A stretch of 64,000 bases of DNA from CBFFRJ01 sp051486985. GTDB lineage: Bacteria; Pseudomonadota; Gammaproteobacteria; Enterobacterales; Enterobacteriaceae. Below are positions 25,687 through 34,655 of this stretch, one piece after another (position 1 is the stretch's first letter; every line of letters begins with the position of its first letter). The stretch is from NCBI RefSeq assembly GCF_051486985.1, contig NZ_JAHVDV010000003.1:124001-188000 (forward strand), written 5' to 3'. Position numbers and translations under genes: made by a program. Under the pieces are notes generated by a model. The model worked only from the letters and a program-made list of their open reading frames with translations, was not told the origin of the DNA and made no database searches.

Positions 25687-26770
25687 ACCCCGTCTGGCGT
25701 GATACCGGTTTGAATTTGACCCATGCCCGCACGCCGGGCGTGGTTGTTTTGTTCTGCAGGAAAAACTGAGCATCGTGCAGACGGGCAATGCGCGTCACGA
25801 TACTCAACCCCAGTCCCGCGCCATCGTACCGGCTGTCCATACGCACAAACGCTTTGCTTAACTCTCCGCTACGAGATTCGTCGATGCCCGGGCCATCATC
25901 TTCAACCGCCAGAACAGGCTCGTCGCTGCTATCGATGCAAATACGAATAGTCGAGCCGGTGGGGCTGTAACGATGGGCGTTTTCCACCAGGTTTCTCACC
26001 AGCACTCGCAACAAGGTGACATCGCCGGCGACCGCCACATCCTGATTGCTTTGCGGCAGTAACAGCGTCTGCCCCCGCTCGGCCAGCATCGCATCCAGTT
26101 GCCCCCATACGGGCAGCACCACGTCGGTCATTAACATTACCTGCTGATAACTTCCCGCTGAGAAAGACTGCCCCACACGGGCGAGCTGCAGTAACTGCGC
26201 GATGTTTTCGGTCATCTGGTCGAGGCGCTGGATAAGCGGCGCAACGTTAAGATTGTGCGTTCTGGACATTAACTCCAGATGCAAACGTAAGCCTGCCAGC
26301 GGAGTGCGAAGCTCGTGAGCGACGTCGGCAGTAAAAAGTCTTTCACGATCCAGCGTCAGCGTTAAACGTTCTACCAGCTGATTAATAGCCGACTGCACGA
26401 CTTCCACTTCCGGCACCGCATTATTCAGTACAATGGGTTGGAGGTTATCCGGCGTGCGGGCGTCGAGCTCCCGCTGCAATTCCGCGAGCGGGCGCAGGAT
26501 CATTTTGACGGCCTGTAAACACAACAACAGCGCAAGGCCAATAATCAGCAGGCTCGGCACCAGTAAACTGGCTACGGCTTCATGCACCTCATGCCGGATG
26601 TGCCGGTGGTTGTTTTGGTTATGTACCGCGCTTTCTACCAGCAGCTGAATCTGCTCTTTGCTCTCGTGCCAGAGCCAGAACACGCTGACAAGCTGGCAGA
26701 ACAGCAGAATGATGCCGATGGTCAGTACCAGACGGCGGCGCATGGACCAGCCTTTTACCGTGAATTTCAC
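25676..26770 (-). CDS. pmrB: Sensor histidine kinase PmrB (BasS)
   Basis: PmrB senses Fe(III), Al(III) and mild acid at the inner membrane and phosphorylates PmrA. It has 364 residues: two membrane segments (about 13-35 and 66-88) around a short periplasmic loop, HAMP (about 88-140), the phospho-acceptor motif FTADVAHELRTPLAGLRLHL, N-box LVRNLVENAHRYSP and G-boxes VEDDGPGID and GAGLGLSIV. The periplasmic loop has ESKEQ rather than a clear pair of ExxE motifs. The start codon is GTG at 26770, 14 nt after pmrA. Third gene of eptA-pmrA-pmrB. Confidence 0.93.
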   Translation of the reverse strand: MKFTVKGWSMRRRLVLTIGIILLFCQLVSVFWLWHESKEQIQLLVESAVHNQNNHRHIRHEVHEAVASLLVPSLLIIGLALLLCLQAVKMILRPLAELQRELDARTPDNLQPIVLNNAVPEVEVVQSAINQLVERLTLTLDRERLFTADVAHELRTPLAGLRLHLELMSRTHNLNVAPLIQRLDQMTENIAQLLQLARVGQSFSAGSYQQVMLMTDVVLPVWGQLDAMLAERGQTLLLPQSNQDVAVAGDVTLLRVLVRNLVENAHRYSPTGSTIRICIDSSDEPVLAVEDDGPGIDESRSGELSKAFVRMDSRYDGAGLGLSIVTRIARLHDAQFFLQNKTTTPGVRAWVKFKPVSRQTGFSN

Positions 26771-26784
26771 CCTGTACTATCCTG

Positions 26785-27447
26785 TCACTCTGCGTTAACC
26801 AGCATGTAGCCATAACCGCGAACGGTGCGGATACGAGCTTTGCCAATTTTGTCGCGTAGGTTATGGATATGAACTTCAAGCGTATTGGTTGCCGGTTCGT
26901 TATCCCAGTTATAAATGTCATTATAAAGAATTTCGCGGTGCACCGGGCTGCCTGCTTTCAGCATCAGCCGGGAGAGCAGGGCATACTCTTTTGGCGTCAG
27001 TTCAATCTGCTGGCCAGCCCGCCATGCCTGACGCCGCGTAACGTTCAGGGTTAAATCACCGTTGATGATTTCGTTGTCAGCCTGGTTGTTATGACGGCGC
27101 AGTAACGCCCGAATGCGCGCGTTGAGTTCTTCCAGTGCGAAGGGTTTGACAAGGTAATCGTCGGCACCGGTATCCAGACCGGTGATGCGATCACCCAGCG
27201 TATCGCGGGCGGTCAGGATCAGGACCGGCAGAGTAAACTTCTCCCGGCGGATACGCTGTAAAAAGTGCAGGCCATCTTCGTCCGGCAGGCCTAAATCGAG
27301 CACCATCAGGCTGTAATGTCCGGTGGTCAGACTGAGTCCTGCCTCATGGGCTGTAGATACCCCATCACAGGCGTAACCTTCGCTTTGCATGGCCAGCAGC
27401 AGTCCCTGTAGCAGCAGGGCATCATCTTCTACCACCAGAATTTTCAT
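26785..27447 (-). CDS. pmrA: Response regulator PmrA (BasR)
   Basis: An OmpR-family regulator of 220 residues. The receiver domain holds the acidic pair VVEDDALL, phospho-acceptor Asp51 in MVLDLGLPDEDG and the conserved Lys in DDYLVKPFALEE. The C-terminal winged helix (about 125-220) carries RRQAWRAGQQIELTPKEYALL. It binds CTTAAT-type direct repeats, two of which lie in this window. Its ATG overlaps the eptA stop by 4 nt. Confidence 0.95.
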   Translation of the reverse strand: MKILVVEDDALLLQGLLLAMQSEGYACDGVSTAHEAGLSLTTGHYSLMVLDLGLPDEDGLHFLQRIRREKFTLPVLILTARDTLGDRITGLDTGADDYLVKPFALEELNARIRALLRRHNNQADNEIINGDLTLNVTRRQAWRAGQQIELTPKEYALLSRLMLKAGSPVHREILYNDIYNWDNEPATNTLEVHIHNLRDKIGKARIRTVRGYGYMLVNAE

Positions 27448-29087
27448 TTTTGCTCTCCACGGCAGGCGGTCAAAATATCATCCTGTGCCCGGTATTCTTT
27501 GGTTTCAACGCCGGTTAATCCCAGCATGGTTGAAAACAGATTATCCTGCGACACCTTTTTCTGCTGCGCTTCTTTTTGCAGGCAGGTACTGCTCACACCG
27601 TAGCGGTGCTGATAATCGTCAGATAGCCAGATTAAAAAAGGCACATGTTTTTGGCTCGCCGGGGCAATGGAGTAGGGCAGACCGTGCAGGTAGACGCCAT
27701 TCTCCCCCAGAGATTCACCATGATCGGAGAGATAAACCAGGCTTGTGGTAAATCTGTCCTGCTTGCTTTGTAATAATTTAATGACCTTATCAACAATATA
27801 ATCCACATACAGGATGGTATTGTCATAGGTATTCACTAACTGCTCCCGGGAACAGGTCTGGATTTGGTTGGTGTCGCAGGTTGGTGTGAATTTACGGAAC
27901 GATGCAGGGTAGCGGTTATAATAGGTCGGCCCGTGGCTACCAATTGTATGTATTACAATAACGCCGTCCTGTTGGAGATTATTAATATACTCCTCAAGCT
28001 GGTGGAACAGCACCTCATCCAGACACTCACCCTCAATACACTGGCCCGGCAATTTCAATGCCGTCATATCCTGGTGTGGGACGCGATCGCAGGCACCTTT
28101 ACAGCCGCCGTCATTTTCATTCCATAACACCTGAAGACCGGCACGCTGAATGATATCCAGAAGGCCTTCCTGGTGGTGGGCTAACTGTTCGTTATAACTG
28201 GCTCTTGGCATGCCTGAAAACATACAGGGTACCGAGATGGCCGTAGCGGTTCCACAGGAGGTAGTGTCGGGAAAATAGACCACGTTATCCTGCTTAAGCA
28301 ACGGATTCGTTTCCCGCGTATAGCCGCCAAGGGAAAAATCATCTGCACGGGAGGTTTCACCCAGCACCAGAATAGTCAGGTTTTTCCGCGGGCCGTGCTG
28401 CATGGCCGGGTTTTGTCTGGCATCTTCACCGATGCGCACCAGTGGCAGATTTGCCATACGGTTATGCGTATACCAGGAGAGCGATGCCGCAATACTGTTC
28501 GACGGATTCAGGGATTTCACCAGCTCCTTATTGTTGCGAAACAACGAGGCGTAATCTTTATAGAAAACCAGGGCGACCAGGATTATCAACAATGCGGAGA
28601 GAACAATATTAAGGGTTCGCACTGTTATACCGCGCCAGAAAGAGCGGGCCGGTTTACTTTTCACCCACCAGGCTATCGCGACTGGCACAAAGGCGGAAAA
28701 GAAAAGCACCATCACCATCCGCAATGAGAGAAGGGCAAAACTCTCAGCCGGCGTAGTATCAAGAATATTGGTTATCATTGAGCGGTCGATAATCACGCCA
28801 AAGCTCAGGATGAAATATTGCGCCGCCGCACTGAGGATAATAAACAGACTTATCACCATGCGCTCTAACCGTAAAAAAGAGGCCAGTGACAGCACAATAT
28901 TTATCACGCTGAAAGCCACTACCGGCATGGATAAAAAGACCAGCGTGTTGTGCAGCGAATTGACCGGCAAAAGCGTAAACGCCTGGTGATAAAAAGCGAT
29001 ATTTAAGAGTAGTGAAATATAGAGCGCAAAAAAGATAATCAACTGCAGACGGCTTAACGCTGGCCGGCGAAGCGTGAGTCCAGACAT
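27444..29087 (-). CDS. eptA: Lipid A phosphoethanolamine transferase EptA (PmrC)
   Basis: EptA adds phosphoethanolamine to lipid A phosphates at the periplasmic face, which lowers binding of polymyxin. It has 547 residues: about five N-terminal membrane helices (to about residue 180), then a periplasmic sulfatase-fold domain. The nucleophile Thr is in VLGETSRADD, and metal ligands are in SDHGESLGENG and HG near the end. It is the first gene of eptA-pmrA-pmrB; AGGA precedes the ATG at 29087, and a PmrA box lies 46 bp upstream. Confidence 0.95.
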   Translation of the reverse strand: MSGLTLRRPALSRLQLIIFFALYISLLLNIAFYHQAFTLLPVNSLHNTLVFLSMPVVAFSVINIVLSLASFLRLERMVISLFIILSAAAQYFILSFGVIIDRSMITNILDTTPAESFALLSLRMVMVLFFSAFVPVAIAWWVKSKPARSFWRGITVRTLNIVLSALLIILVALVFYKDYASLFRNNKELVKSLNPSNSIAASLSWYTHNRMANLPLVRIGEDARQNPAMQHGPRKNLTILVLGETSRADDFSLGGYTRETNPLLKQDNVVYFPDTTSCGTATAISVPCMFSGMPRASYNEQLAHHQEGLLDIIQRAGLQVLWNENDGGCKGACDRVPHQDMTALKLPGQCIEGECLDEVLFHQLEEYINNLQQDGVIVIHTIGSHGPTYYNRYPASFRKFTPTCDTNQIQTCSREQLVNTYDNTILYVDYIVDKVIKLLQSKQDRFTTSLVYLSDHGESLGENGVYLHGLPYSIAPASQKHVPFLIWLSDDYQHRYGVSSTCLQKEAQQKKVSQDNLFSTMLGLTGVETKEYRAQDDILTACRGEQK

Positions 29088-29132
29088 GGCGGCACTTCCT
29101 GGGAGAACATGCGGTCATGGTAGGCGGCGATG

Positions 29133-29157
29133 TTTAAGACAACCTTAAGAAATTAAG
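29133..29157 (-). promoter_or_regulatory. PmrA box of eptA-pmrAB
   Basis: On the minus strand CTTAAG-GTTGT-CTTAAA (29149-29133) is a direct repeat of the PmrA half-site. A further CTTAAT lies 2 bp upstream (29157-29152). TACCAT, 10 bp downstream, is a -10 candidate. This fits autoregulated PmrA activation of the operon. Confidence 0.82.
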
Positions 29158-29229
29158 ATTACGGGAAAAGCCACGCCGCTGCGAGAGAGGCACAAGGGCT
29201 GGCGAAACGGCGAGTGCTGATAAAAAAAA

Positions 29230-29255
29230 TCCGGAAACGGGTAAGCGTTTCCGGA
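29230..29255 (-). terminator. yeiP terminator
   Basis: TCCGGAAACG, loop GGTAAG, CGTTTCCGGA is a perfect 10-bp stem. Eight A on the plus strand (29222-29229) give the T run for leftward transcription. Confidence 0.88.
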
Positions 29256-29321
29256 CAGGAGTAGGTATAAACCGCCTGACGGATGCTGAACGGACAGTGC
29301 AGTCGTCAGGATCAGCAGAGG

Positions 29322-29894
29322 TTAGTCGGCGCGACCCATATAACGTTTTTCTTCGATATGGATACGAATTTTTTCCCCGGCGGAGAGATACTCAGGCACC
29401 TGAACCACCAGGCCAGTGGTCAGGGTTGCAGGTTTGTTACGCGCGCTGGCGGAGGCGCCTTTGATGCCCGGCGCCGTATCCACGATTTCGAGATCCACCG
29501 TCTGTGGCAGTTCGAGTGCGAGCAACTGACCATCCCAGGTCAGAACCTGCATGTCCGGCATGCCGCCTTCAGGAATGAATTGTAACTCTTCTTCAATCTG
29601 ATCTTTGGTGAAGATATACGGAGTGTAATCTTCTTTATCCATGAACACATATTCGTTGCCGTCGATGTAAGAGAAATCGACATAACGGCGGGTCAGCGTC
29701 ACGGTATCGACGATATCATCGCCTTTAAAACGCTCTTCTACCTTAAGCCCGGTGCGAACATCAGCAAAGCGCATTTTGTAGAGCGTCGCAGCACCACGGG
29801 CGCTGGGTGCCTGAATATCAATATCTTTTACAATCAGCAGTTTGCCGTTGTAATTCAGCACCATACCTTTTTTAATCTCGTTCGCTCTTGGCAT
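29322..29894 (-). CDS. yeiP: Elongation factor P-like protein YeiP (EfpL)
   Basis: A 190-residue paralogue of elongation factor P, which helps ribosomes through difficult peptide bonds such as polyproline. It has the three-domain EF-P layout (KOW-like, central and C-terminal OB domains). The tip loop reads APSARGAATLYK, with Arg where EF-P has the modified Lys, the known mark of the YeiP group. The position beside yeiW matches the E. coli 48-min region. Confidence 0.94.
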   Translation of the reverse strand: MPRANEIKKGMVLNYNGKLLIVKDIDIQAPSARGAATLYKMRFADVRTGLKVEERFKGDDIVDTVTLTRRYVDFSYIDGNEYVFMDKEDYTPYIFTKDQIEEELQFIPEGGMPDMQVLTWDGQLLALELPQTVDLEIVDTAPGIKGASASARNKPATLTTGLVVQVPEYLSAGEKIRIHIEEKRYMGRAD

Positions 29895-30114
29895 CGCGTA
29901 AATCCTGTAAATTTAAAAGAGAGAAAATATCGCGACAAATTACTCGGGAGGGCCTTTCCAGGCAAGCGGAATCGCTGAGTTTTGCGTTTCGCACCGTGGA
30001 CTTCAGACGTGCGGACCCCTCGATACAACGGCCAGTGGTCTTTCTTGCGAATTAGCTAGGGTAACGGGGATGAAAATGGTAGCCTGGTGGTTTACTGGTT
30101 AAAGAGTTGTCATT

Positions 30115-30369
30115 ATGGAATGCCGCCCGGATTGCGGGGCCTGCTGTATCGCCCCCTCTGTATCAAGCCCGATCCCCGGCATGCCGCACGGCAAGCCGGC
30201 AAATACCCGCTGCGTTCAGCTGGCGGACGACTTCACCTGCAAGATTTTCACTTCGCCTTTGCGCCCGAAAGTGTGTTCCGGGCTGCAGCCGAGTCCTGAT
30301 ATGTGCTTCAGCCGCCGGGAAGAGGCGCTGACCTTTCTCATTGACCTGGAAGTGGCAACGGCACCTTAA
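30115..30369 (+). CDS. yeiW: YeiW, small cysteine-cluster protein (UPF0153/YkgJ family)
   Basis: An 84-residue protein with seven cysteines, including CRPDCGACCIAPS at the N-terminus, the pattern of the putative metal-binding YkgJ/UPF0153 family. Function unknown. The ribosome site is weak (AAAGAG). It is divergent from yeiP and overlaps the convergent ada-like gene by 32 bp. Confidence 0.88.
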   Translation: MECRPDCGACCIAPSVSSPIPGMPHGKPANTRCVQLADDFTCKIFTSPLRPKVCSGLQPSPDMCFSRREEALTFLIDLEVATAP

Positions 30370-31426
30370 CCGCCGCAGACGATGTCAGCGCCTCCTCGTG
30401 CTCTAGCAGCCATTTTTTACGTGCAATGCCACCGCCATACCCGGTCAAGCCGCCAGCTTTGCCGGAAATCCGGTGGCAGGGGATGATAATGGCGATGCGA
30501 TTCGCCCCTGTTGCACTGGCGACGGCGCGAACAGCATCCGGCCTTCCCGTTTTTGCGGCCAGCAGGGCGTAATGAGCCGTCTCGCCGTAGCCAACCTGCC
30601 GCAGCGCCTGCCAGACAGCCTGCTGAAAGGGCGTCCCGGGGATATCCAGGGGCACGGTAAAATGGGTGCGTGTCCCGCAAAAATACGCTTCGATCTCTTT
30701 TATGGCCTGCTGCGTATGCGCATTCTCTCCTGCCAGAATGCGGGCCTGATATACCCGTTGCAGAGCGTCGATTTCCCTCTTAAGCATTTTGCGGTCGGTG
30801 AACTCAAGCAGGCAGACCCCCTTATCGGTGGCGCAGACCACCATCGGCCCCAGCGGTGTGGTAAAGCGCTGCATAAGGATGACGCTGACCACCCCGGTGG
30901 GTGCTGCGCCGGTCAACTTTTTAAAGGTATAGCCGAAGCCGCTCAGGGAGTCATAGCCACTGTCAAACGCGGTTTCAGTGGCCGTACGTCCCGATTTCAG
31001 CGACAGCAGGGCATCATTGACCCGTTGCATACGCTGATAGGCCTGAAACGTCATACCCTGATGTTTACGAAACCAGCGCCGCAGGGCTTCCGGGCTTATC
31101 TGATGCTCACGCAAAACCCTATCACTGATTTTCATTCCGGCATGGTGACGCAGTAAGGCCAGCGCTTTTTCCACTTCTTGTGGCGGGCTGGCGGCGTTTT
31201 CCGTGGGGCGGCACACTTTACAGGGACGAAAGCCCGCCTCCTGTGCCGATCTCATCGTCGAATAAAACTGTACATTTTCACGCCTGGGTTTGCGCGCACG
31301 GCAGGTGGCGATACAAAAAACGCCGGTTGTCCTGACGCCAACAAAAAAGATACCGGCATAGTCCGGCGCGCGTTCAAGCAGCGCCTGGTACCAGGTATCA
31401 CAGGTCGCCTCGTCATTCACCTGCAT
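30338..31426 (-). CDS. ada: Ada-like bifunctional activator and O6-methylguanine-DNA methyltransferase
   Basis: A 362-residue three-part protein. The N-terminal domain (about 1-75) has the zinc/methyl-acceptor cysteines in VFCIATCRARK and FRPCKVCRP, which take methyl from phosphotriesters. An AraC-type HTH region (about 80-170) follows. The C-terminal transferase (about 180-350) has the acceptor in AIIIPCHRISG. Both acceptor cysteines are present. The start at 31426 (MQVNDEATCDTW) lies 14 nt inside the upstream gene. The sequence is well diverged from E. coli Ada, so it could be a paralogue; the symbol is by family. Confidence 0.85.
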   Translation of the reverse strand: MQVNDEATCDTWYQALLERAPDYAGIFFVGVRTTGVFCIATCRARKPRRENVQFYSTMRSAQEAGFRPCKVCRPTENAASPPQEVEKALALLRHHAGMKISDRVLREHQISPEALRRWFRKHQGMTFQAYQRMQRVNDALLSLKSGRTATETAFDSGYDSLSGFGYTFKKLTGAAPTGVVSVILMQRFTTPLGPMVVCATDKGVCLLEFTDRKMLKREIDALQRVYQARILAGENAHTQQAIKEIEAYFCGTRTHFTVPLDIPGTPFQQAVWQALRQVGYGETAHYALLAAKTGRPDAVRAVASATGANRIAIIIPCHRISGKAGGLTGYGGGIARKKWLLEHEEALTSSAAVKVPLPLPGQ

Positions 31427-32186
31427 GGGCAAACACCGCCTCAAAAGATTGGTCATTCAGAATAGAGGAAAACAGACGGTGCGACGATGCCTGCGCGTGT
31501 TGGTGGATAACATTTCCCATCGAGATACGCTTAACGCCCAGCGCTTTTAGCGTGGTGAAATCGGCAAGCGCTGGCATGCACATGACATTAAGCGGCAGGG
31601 GAACGGCCTGCACGATGGCTGAAATTGCCTCCGGTTCCGTCAGGCCAGGGACGAAGAGACCATCAGCGCCGTGCTCAGCATACAGCATGCCTCTGGCGAG
31701 GGTCTTTTCACAGGCGTTTTCAAGACCCAACAAAAAAGTATCCGTGCGCACATTAATGAACAGCGGCAAGCCCCTGCGCGCCAGTTGCTGACGACAGGCG
31801 CGCAGAAGTAAGGCAAATTCCGTTGCGTCCTGTAATGTCCGCTCCCCTTGCCGGACCAGACTGTCCTCCAGATTGATACCGGCAACGCCCGCTTCAGCAA
31901 GCGTAAGCACATTCTTCACAATTTCTTCTGAGTTCGCACCGTAGCCATACTCCATGTCCACGGTGAGCGGGAGCGTGCAGCAGGCGAGCAGTCGTTGCAC
32001 CAGATGGTGCAGTTCAGAGAAGGAGAGTCCCTCTCCGTCGGGATAACCGTAGATATCGGCAAGGGCGGCACTTGAGGTGCCCACTGCGTTAAAGCCGGCA
32101 TACTGCGCGGCTTTCGCACTCGCCACATCCCAGACGTTGGCAATAAGCAAGGGGGTGGATCGGGCATGTAATTCCGTAAAATTCAT
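31413..32186 (-). CDS. Isocitrate lyase/PEP mutase superfamily protein
   Basis: A 257-residue enzyme of the ICL/PEPM superfamily (C-C or P-C bond lyases acting on alpha-keto or hydroxy acids). Superfamily motifs: GTSSAALADIYGYPDGE, LTVDMEYGYG (usually VDxDxGYG, so one acidic position is Glu), GINLEDS and INVRTDTF. The catalytic KKCGH loop of isocitrate lyase is absent, so it is not isocitrate lyase. AGGAG lies before the ATG at 32186. It overlaps the ada-like gene by 14 nt. Substrate unknown. E. coli has setB at this place. Confidence 0.82.
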   Translation of the reverse strand: MNFTELHARSTPLLIANVWDVASAKAAQYAGFNAVGTSSAALADIYGYPDGEGLSFSELHHLVQRLLACCTLPLTVDMEYGYGANSEEIVKNVLTLAEAGVAGINLEDSLVRQGERTLQDATEFALLLRACRQQLARRGLPLFINVRTDTFLLGLENACEKTLARGMLYAEHGADGLFVPGLTEPEAISAIVQAVPLPLNVMCMPALADFTTLKALGVKRISMGNVIHQHAQASSHRLFSSILNDQSFEAVFAHAGE

Positions 32187-32305
32187 TTTGAAGCTCCTGA
32201 GTCGACGAGCCATGACGATATAAAGCGTGCTCTCTCCTCACAACCGAAAAACAGACAGGTATTTTTTTGCCTGGCGTGCCTCACGTTTATTCCTTTCCCC
32301 TCAAC

Positions 32306-32330
32306 CGTCAGCTTCAGCCTGAAGCTGACG
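32306..32330. repeat. 25-bp perfect palindrome
   Basis: CGTCAGCTTCAG, a single central C, and CTGAAGCTGACG form a perfect inverted repeat. It could be an operator for the PEPM-ada pair or a transcript hairpin. It contains TGAAGC/GCTTCA units that only loosely recall Cra half-sites. No known operator fits. Confidence 0.55.
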
Positions 32331-32471
32331 TTAGCTGAAACATCAGCAAAAGGGCGGTCAGCTTTGTTCAGCAAAAAATTTACGTTCGGGGATAAAATGT
32401 GCAGTAGATCGAAATTTTGCGATTGAAAATGAGACTTTTCTTGCGTGCTGACGCGGAAAGGTCAAAACTTC

Positions 32472-32552
32472 GCGAAACGTTTCAGCGTCATCTTGGTTTA
32501 CACACAGTTCAGGGTGGCGCATTATTTCTCAAGTTAGCTGAAACGATTCAGT
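32472..32552 (+). promoter_or_regulatory. Two Cra (FruR) operators upstream of fruB
   Basis: GCGAAACGTTTCAGC (32472-32486) and GCTGAAACGATTCAGT (32537-32552) both match the Cra consensus (TGAAWCGNTTCA core). E. coli fruB also has two Cra sites. Cra represses, and fructose 1-phosphate (made by this operon's uptake system) releases it. Confidence 0.88.
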
Positions 32553-32571
32553 TCAGCAGGAGAGGACCCAC

Positions 32572-33702
32572 ATGTTCCAGTTATCCGTTCAGGACATCCA
32601 TCCGGGCCAGCAGGCCGGGAATAAAGAAGAGGCGATTCGTCAGATTGCCGCCGCTCTGGCAGAAGCAGGCAACGTAGCCGGGGGTTACGTTGAGGGCATG
32701 CTGGCGCGCGAGCAGCAGACCTCTACCTTCCTTGGCAATGGCATTGCCATTCCACATGGCACGACGGACACCCGCGACCAGGTGCTGAAAACCGGCGTGA
32801 AAGTCTTTCAGTTTCCGCAGGGCATTCTGTGGGGTGACGGTCAGGTGGCCTACGTGGCGATTGGTATTGCCGCCAGTTCCGACGAACATCTGGGCCTGCT
32901 GCGTCAGCTGACGCATGTTCTCAGCGATGACGCCGTCGCCGCACAGCTGCAATCAGCTACCACTGCTGAAGAGCTGCGTGCGCTGCTGATGGGTGAGCAA
33001 CAAAGCGCCACCCTGAAGCTGGACAACGACACGCTCTCCCTTGACGTGGTCGCCAGTGACCTGGTGACGCTGCAGGCGCTGAACGCCGCGCGTCTTAAAG
33101 AAGCTGGCGCGGTCGACGCGGTTTATGTCGCGCGCGCTATCAATGAGCAACCGCTGAACCTGGGCCAGGGCATCTGGCTGAACGACAGCGCACAGGGCAA
33201 TATGCTGAGCGCCATTGCCGTTAGCCGGGCGACCACCCCCTTCACTGCTGAGGGTGAAACCGTTGCGCTTCTGGTGAGTGTCGCAATGGTCGATGACCAG
33301 CCAATAGCAGTGCTGAAACGCCTGAGTGACCTGCTGCAGGCCAACAAAGCCGATCGTCTGCACGCGGCTGATGCCGCCACTTTGCTGGCATTGCTGACCA
33401 GTGACGACGCTATTGCTGACGATGTGCTGAACGCTGAATTCGTTGTGCGTAATGAGCATGGCCTGCACGCGCGTCCTGGCACCATGCTGGTGAACACCAT
33501 CAAACAATTTAACTGTGACGTGACCGTGACCAACCTCGATGGTTCCGGCAAACCGGCCAACGGACGCAGCCTGATGAAAGTCGTAGCGCTGGGCGTGAAG
33601 AAGGGCCATCGCCTGCGTTTCACCGCGCAGGGTGAAGATGCGGAACTGGCGCTGAAAGCGATTGGCGACGCCATCGCCGCGGGCCTTGGGGAGGGAGCGT
33701 AA
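32572..33702 (+). CDS. fruB: PTS fructose-specific EIIA/FPr (diphosphoryl transfer protein)
   Basis: FruB carries phosphate from enzyme I to FruA. It has 376 residues: an EIIA-Fru domain (about 1-145) with active His in IAIPHGTTD, a central M domain, and an HPr-like FPr domain (about 286-376) with active His in NEHGLHARPGT. GGAGAGG precedes the ATG. First gene of fruBKA under Cra. Confidence 0.97.
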   Translation: MFQLSVQDIHPGQQAGNKEEAIRQIAAALAEAGNVAGGYVEGMLAREQQTSTFLGNGIAIPHGTTDTRDQVLKTGVKVFQFPQGILWGDGQVAYVAIGIAASSDEHLGLLRQLTHVLSDDAVAAQLQSATTAEELRALLMGEQQSATLKLDNDTLSLDVVASDLVTLQALNAARLKEAGAVDAVYVARAINEQPLNLGQGIWLNDSAQGNMLSAIAVSRATTPFTAEGETVALLVSVAMVDDQPIAVLKRLSDLLQANKADRLHAADAATLLALLTSDDAIADDVLNAEFVVRNEHGLHARPGTMLVNTIKQFNCDVTVTNLDGSGKPANGRSLMKVVALGVKKGHRLRFTAQGEDAELALKAIGDAIAAGLGEGA

Positions 33703-34640
33703 TGAGCAGACGTGTTGCCACAATTACGCTTAATCCGGCTTACGACCTGGTAGGATTCACTCCGGAAATTGAACGTGGTGAAGTCAACCTCGTTCGCACC
33801 ACCGGGCTGCACGCCGCCGGTAAAGGCATCAACGTAGCCAAAGTGCTGAAAGATTTAGGTATTGACGTCACCGTTGGCGGTTTCCTCGGGAAAGACAACC
33901 AGGACGGCTTTCAGCAGCTCTTCAGCGAGCTGGGCATTGCTAACCGTTTCCAGGTAGTGCAGGGCCGTACCCGTATTAACGTAAAACTGACTGAAAAAGA
34001 CAGTGAAGTGACCGATTTTAACTTCTCTGGCTTTGAAGTGACGCCGGCAGACTGGGAACGCTTTGTTGCGGACTCCCTGAGCTGGCTGGGGCAGTTCGAC
34101 ATGGTCTGCGTGAGCGGCAGTTTGCCATCGGGTGTAAGCCCGGAAGCCTTCACCGACTGGATGACCCGTCTGCGCAGCCAGTGCCCGTGCATTATCTTTG
34201 ACAGCAGCCGTGACGCGCTGGTCGCAGGACTGAAAGCCGCGCCGTGGCTGGTGAAACCGAACCGCCGTGAACTTGAAATCTGGGCGGGACGTAAATTACC
34301 GGATCTGCAGGATGTCATCGAAGCGGCGCATGCGCTTCGTGAACAAGGCATTGCCCATGTGGTGATTTCACTGGGCGCGGAAGGGGCGTTGTGGGTTAAC
34401 GCTTCTGGCGAATGGATCGCCAAACCGCCGTCAATGGAAGTGGTAAGCACCGTTGGCGCAGGGGATTCGATGGTTGGCGGTCTGATTTATGGTCTGTTGA
34501 TGCGAGAGTCCAGTGAACATACGTTGCGCCTGGCCACGGCGGTTGCAGCACTGGCAGTGAGTCAGAGCAACGTTGGTATTACCGATCGTACCCAGTTAGC
34601 CGCGATGATGGCGCGTGTTGACTTAAAACCCTTTAACTAA
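33702..34640 (+). CDS. fruK: 1-phosphofructokinase
   Basis: FruK phosphorylates fructose 1-phosphate to fructose 1,6-bisphosphate. It has 312 residues of the PfkB family, with GLHAAGKGINVAKVL near the N-terminus and the catalytic STVGAGDSMVGG near residue 250. Its ATG shares one base with the fruB stop. Confidence 0.97.
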   Translation: MSRRVATITLNPAYDLVGFTPEIERGEVNLVRTTGLHAAGKGINVAKVLKDLGIDVTVGGFLGKDNQDGFQQLFSELGIANRFQVVQGRTRINVKLTEKDSEVTDFNFSGFEVTPADWERFVADSLSWLGQFDMVCVSGSLPSGVSPEAFTDWMTRLRSQCPCIIFDSSRDALVAGLKAAPWLVKPNRRELEIWAGRKLPDLQDVIEAAHALREQGIAHVVISLGAEGALWVNASGEWIAKPPSMEVVSTVGAGDSMVGGLIYGLLMRESSEHTLRLATAVAALAVSQSNVGITDRTQLAAMMARVDLKPFN

Positions 34641-34655
34641 CAGCAGGAGAGCATA

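Larger units (their letters stand above)
32187..32571. other. Divergent control region upstream of fruBKA
   Basis: 385 bp without a gene. It holds a perfect 25-bp palindrome (32306-32330), two Cra sites near fruB and an AT-rich stretch (32340-32450) likely to contain divergent promoters. Confidence 0.7.
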
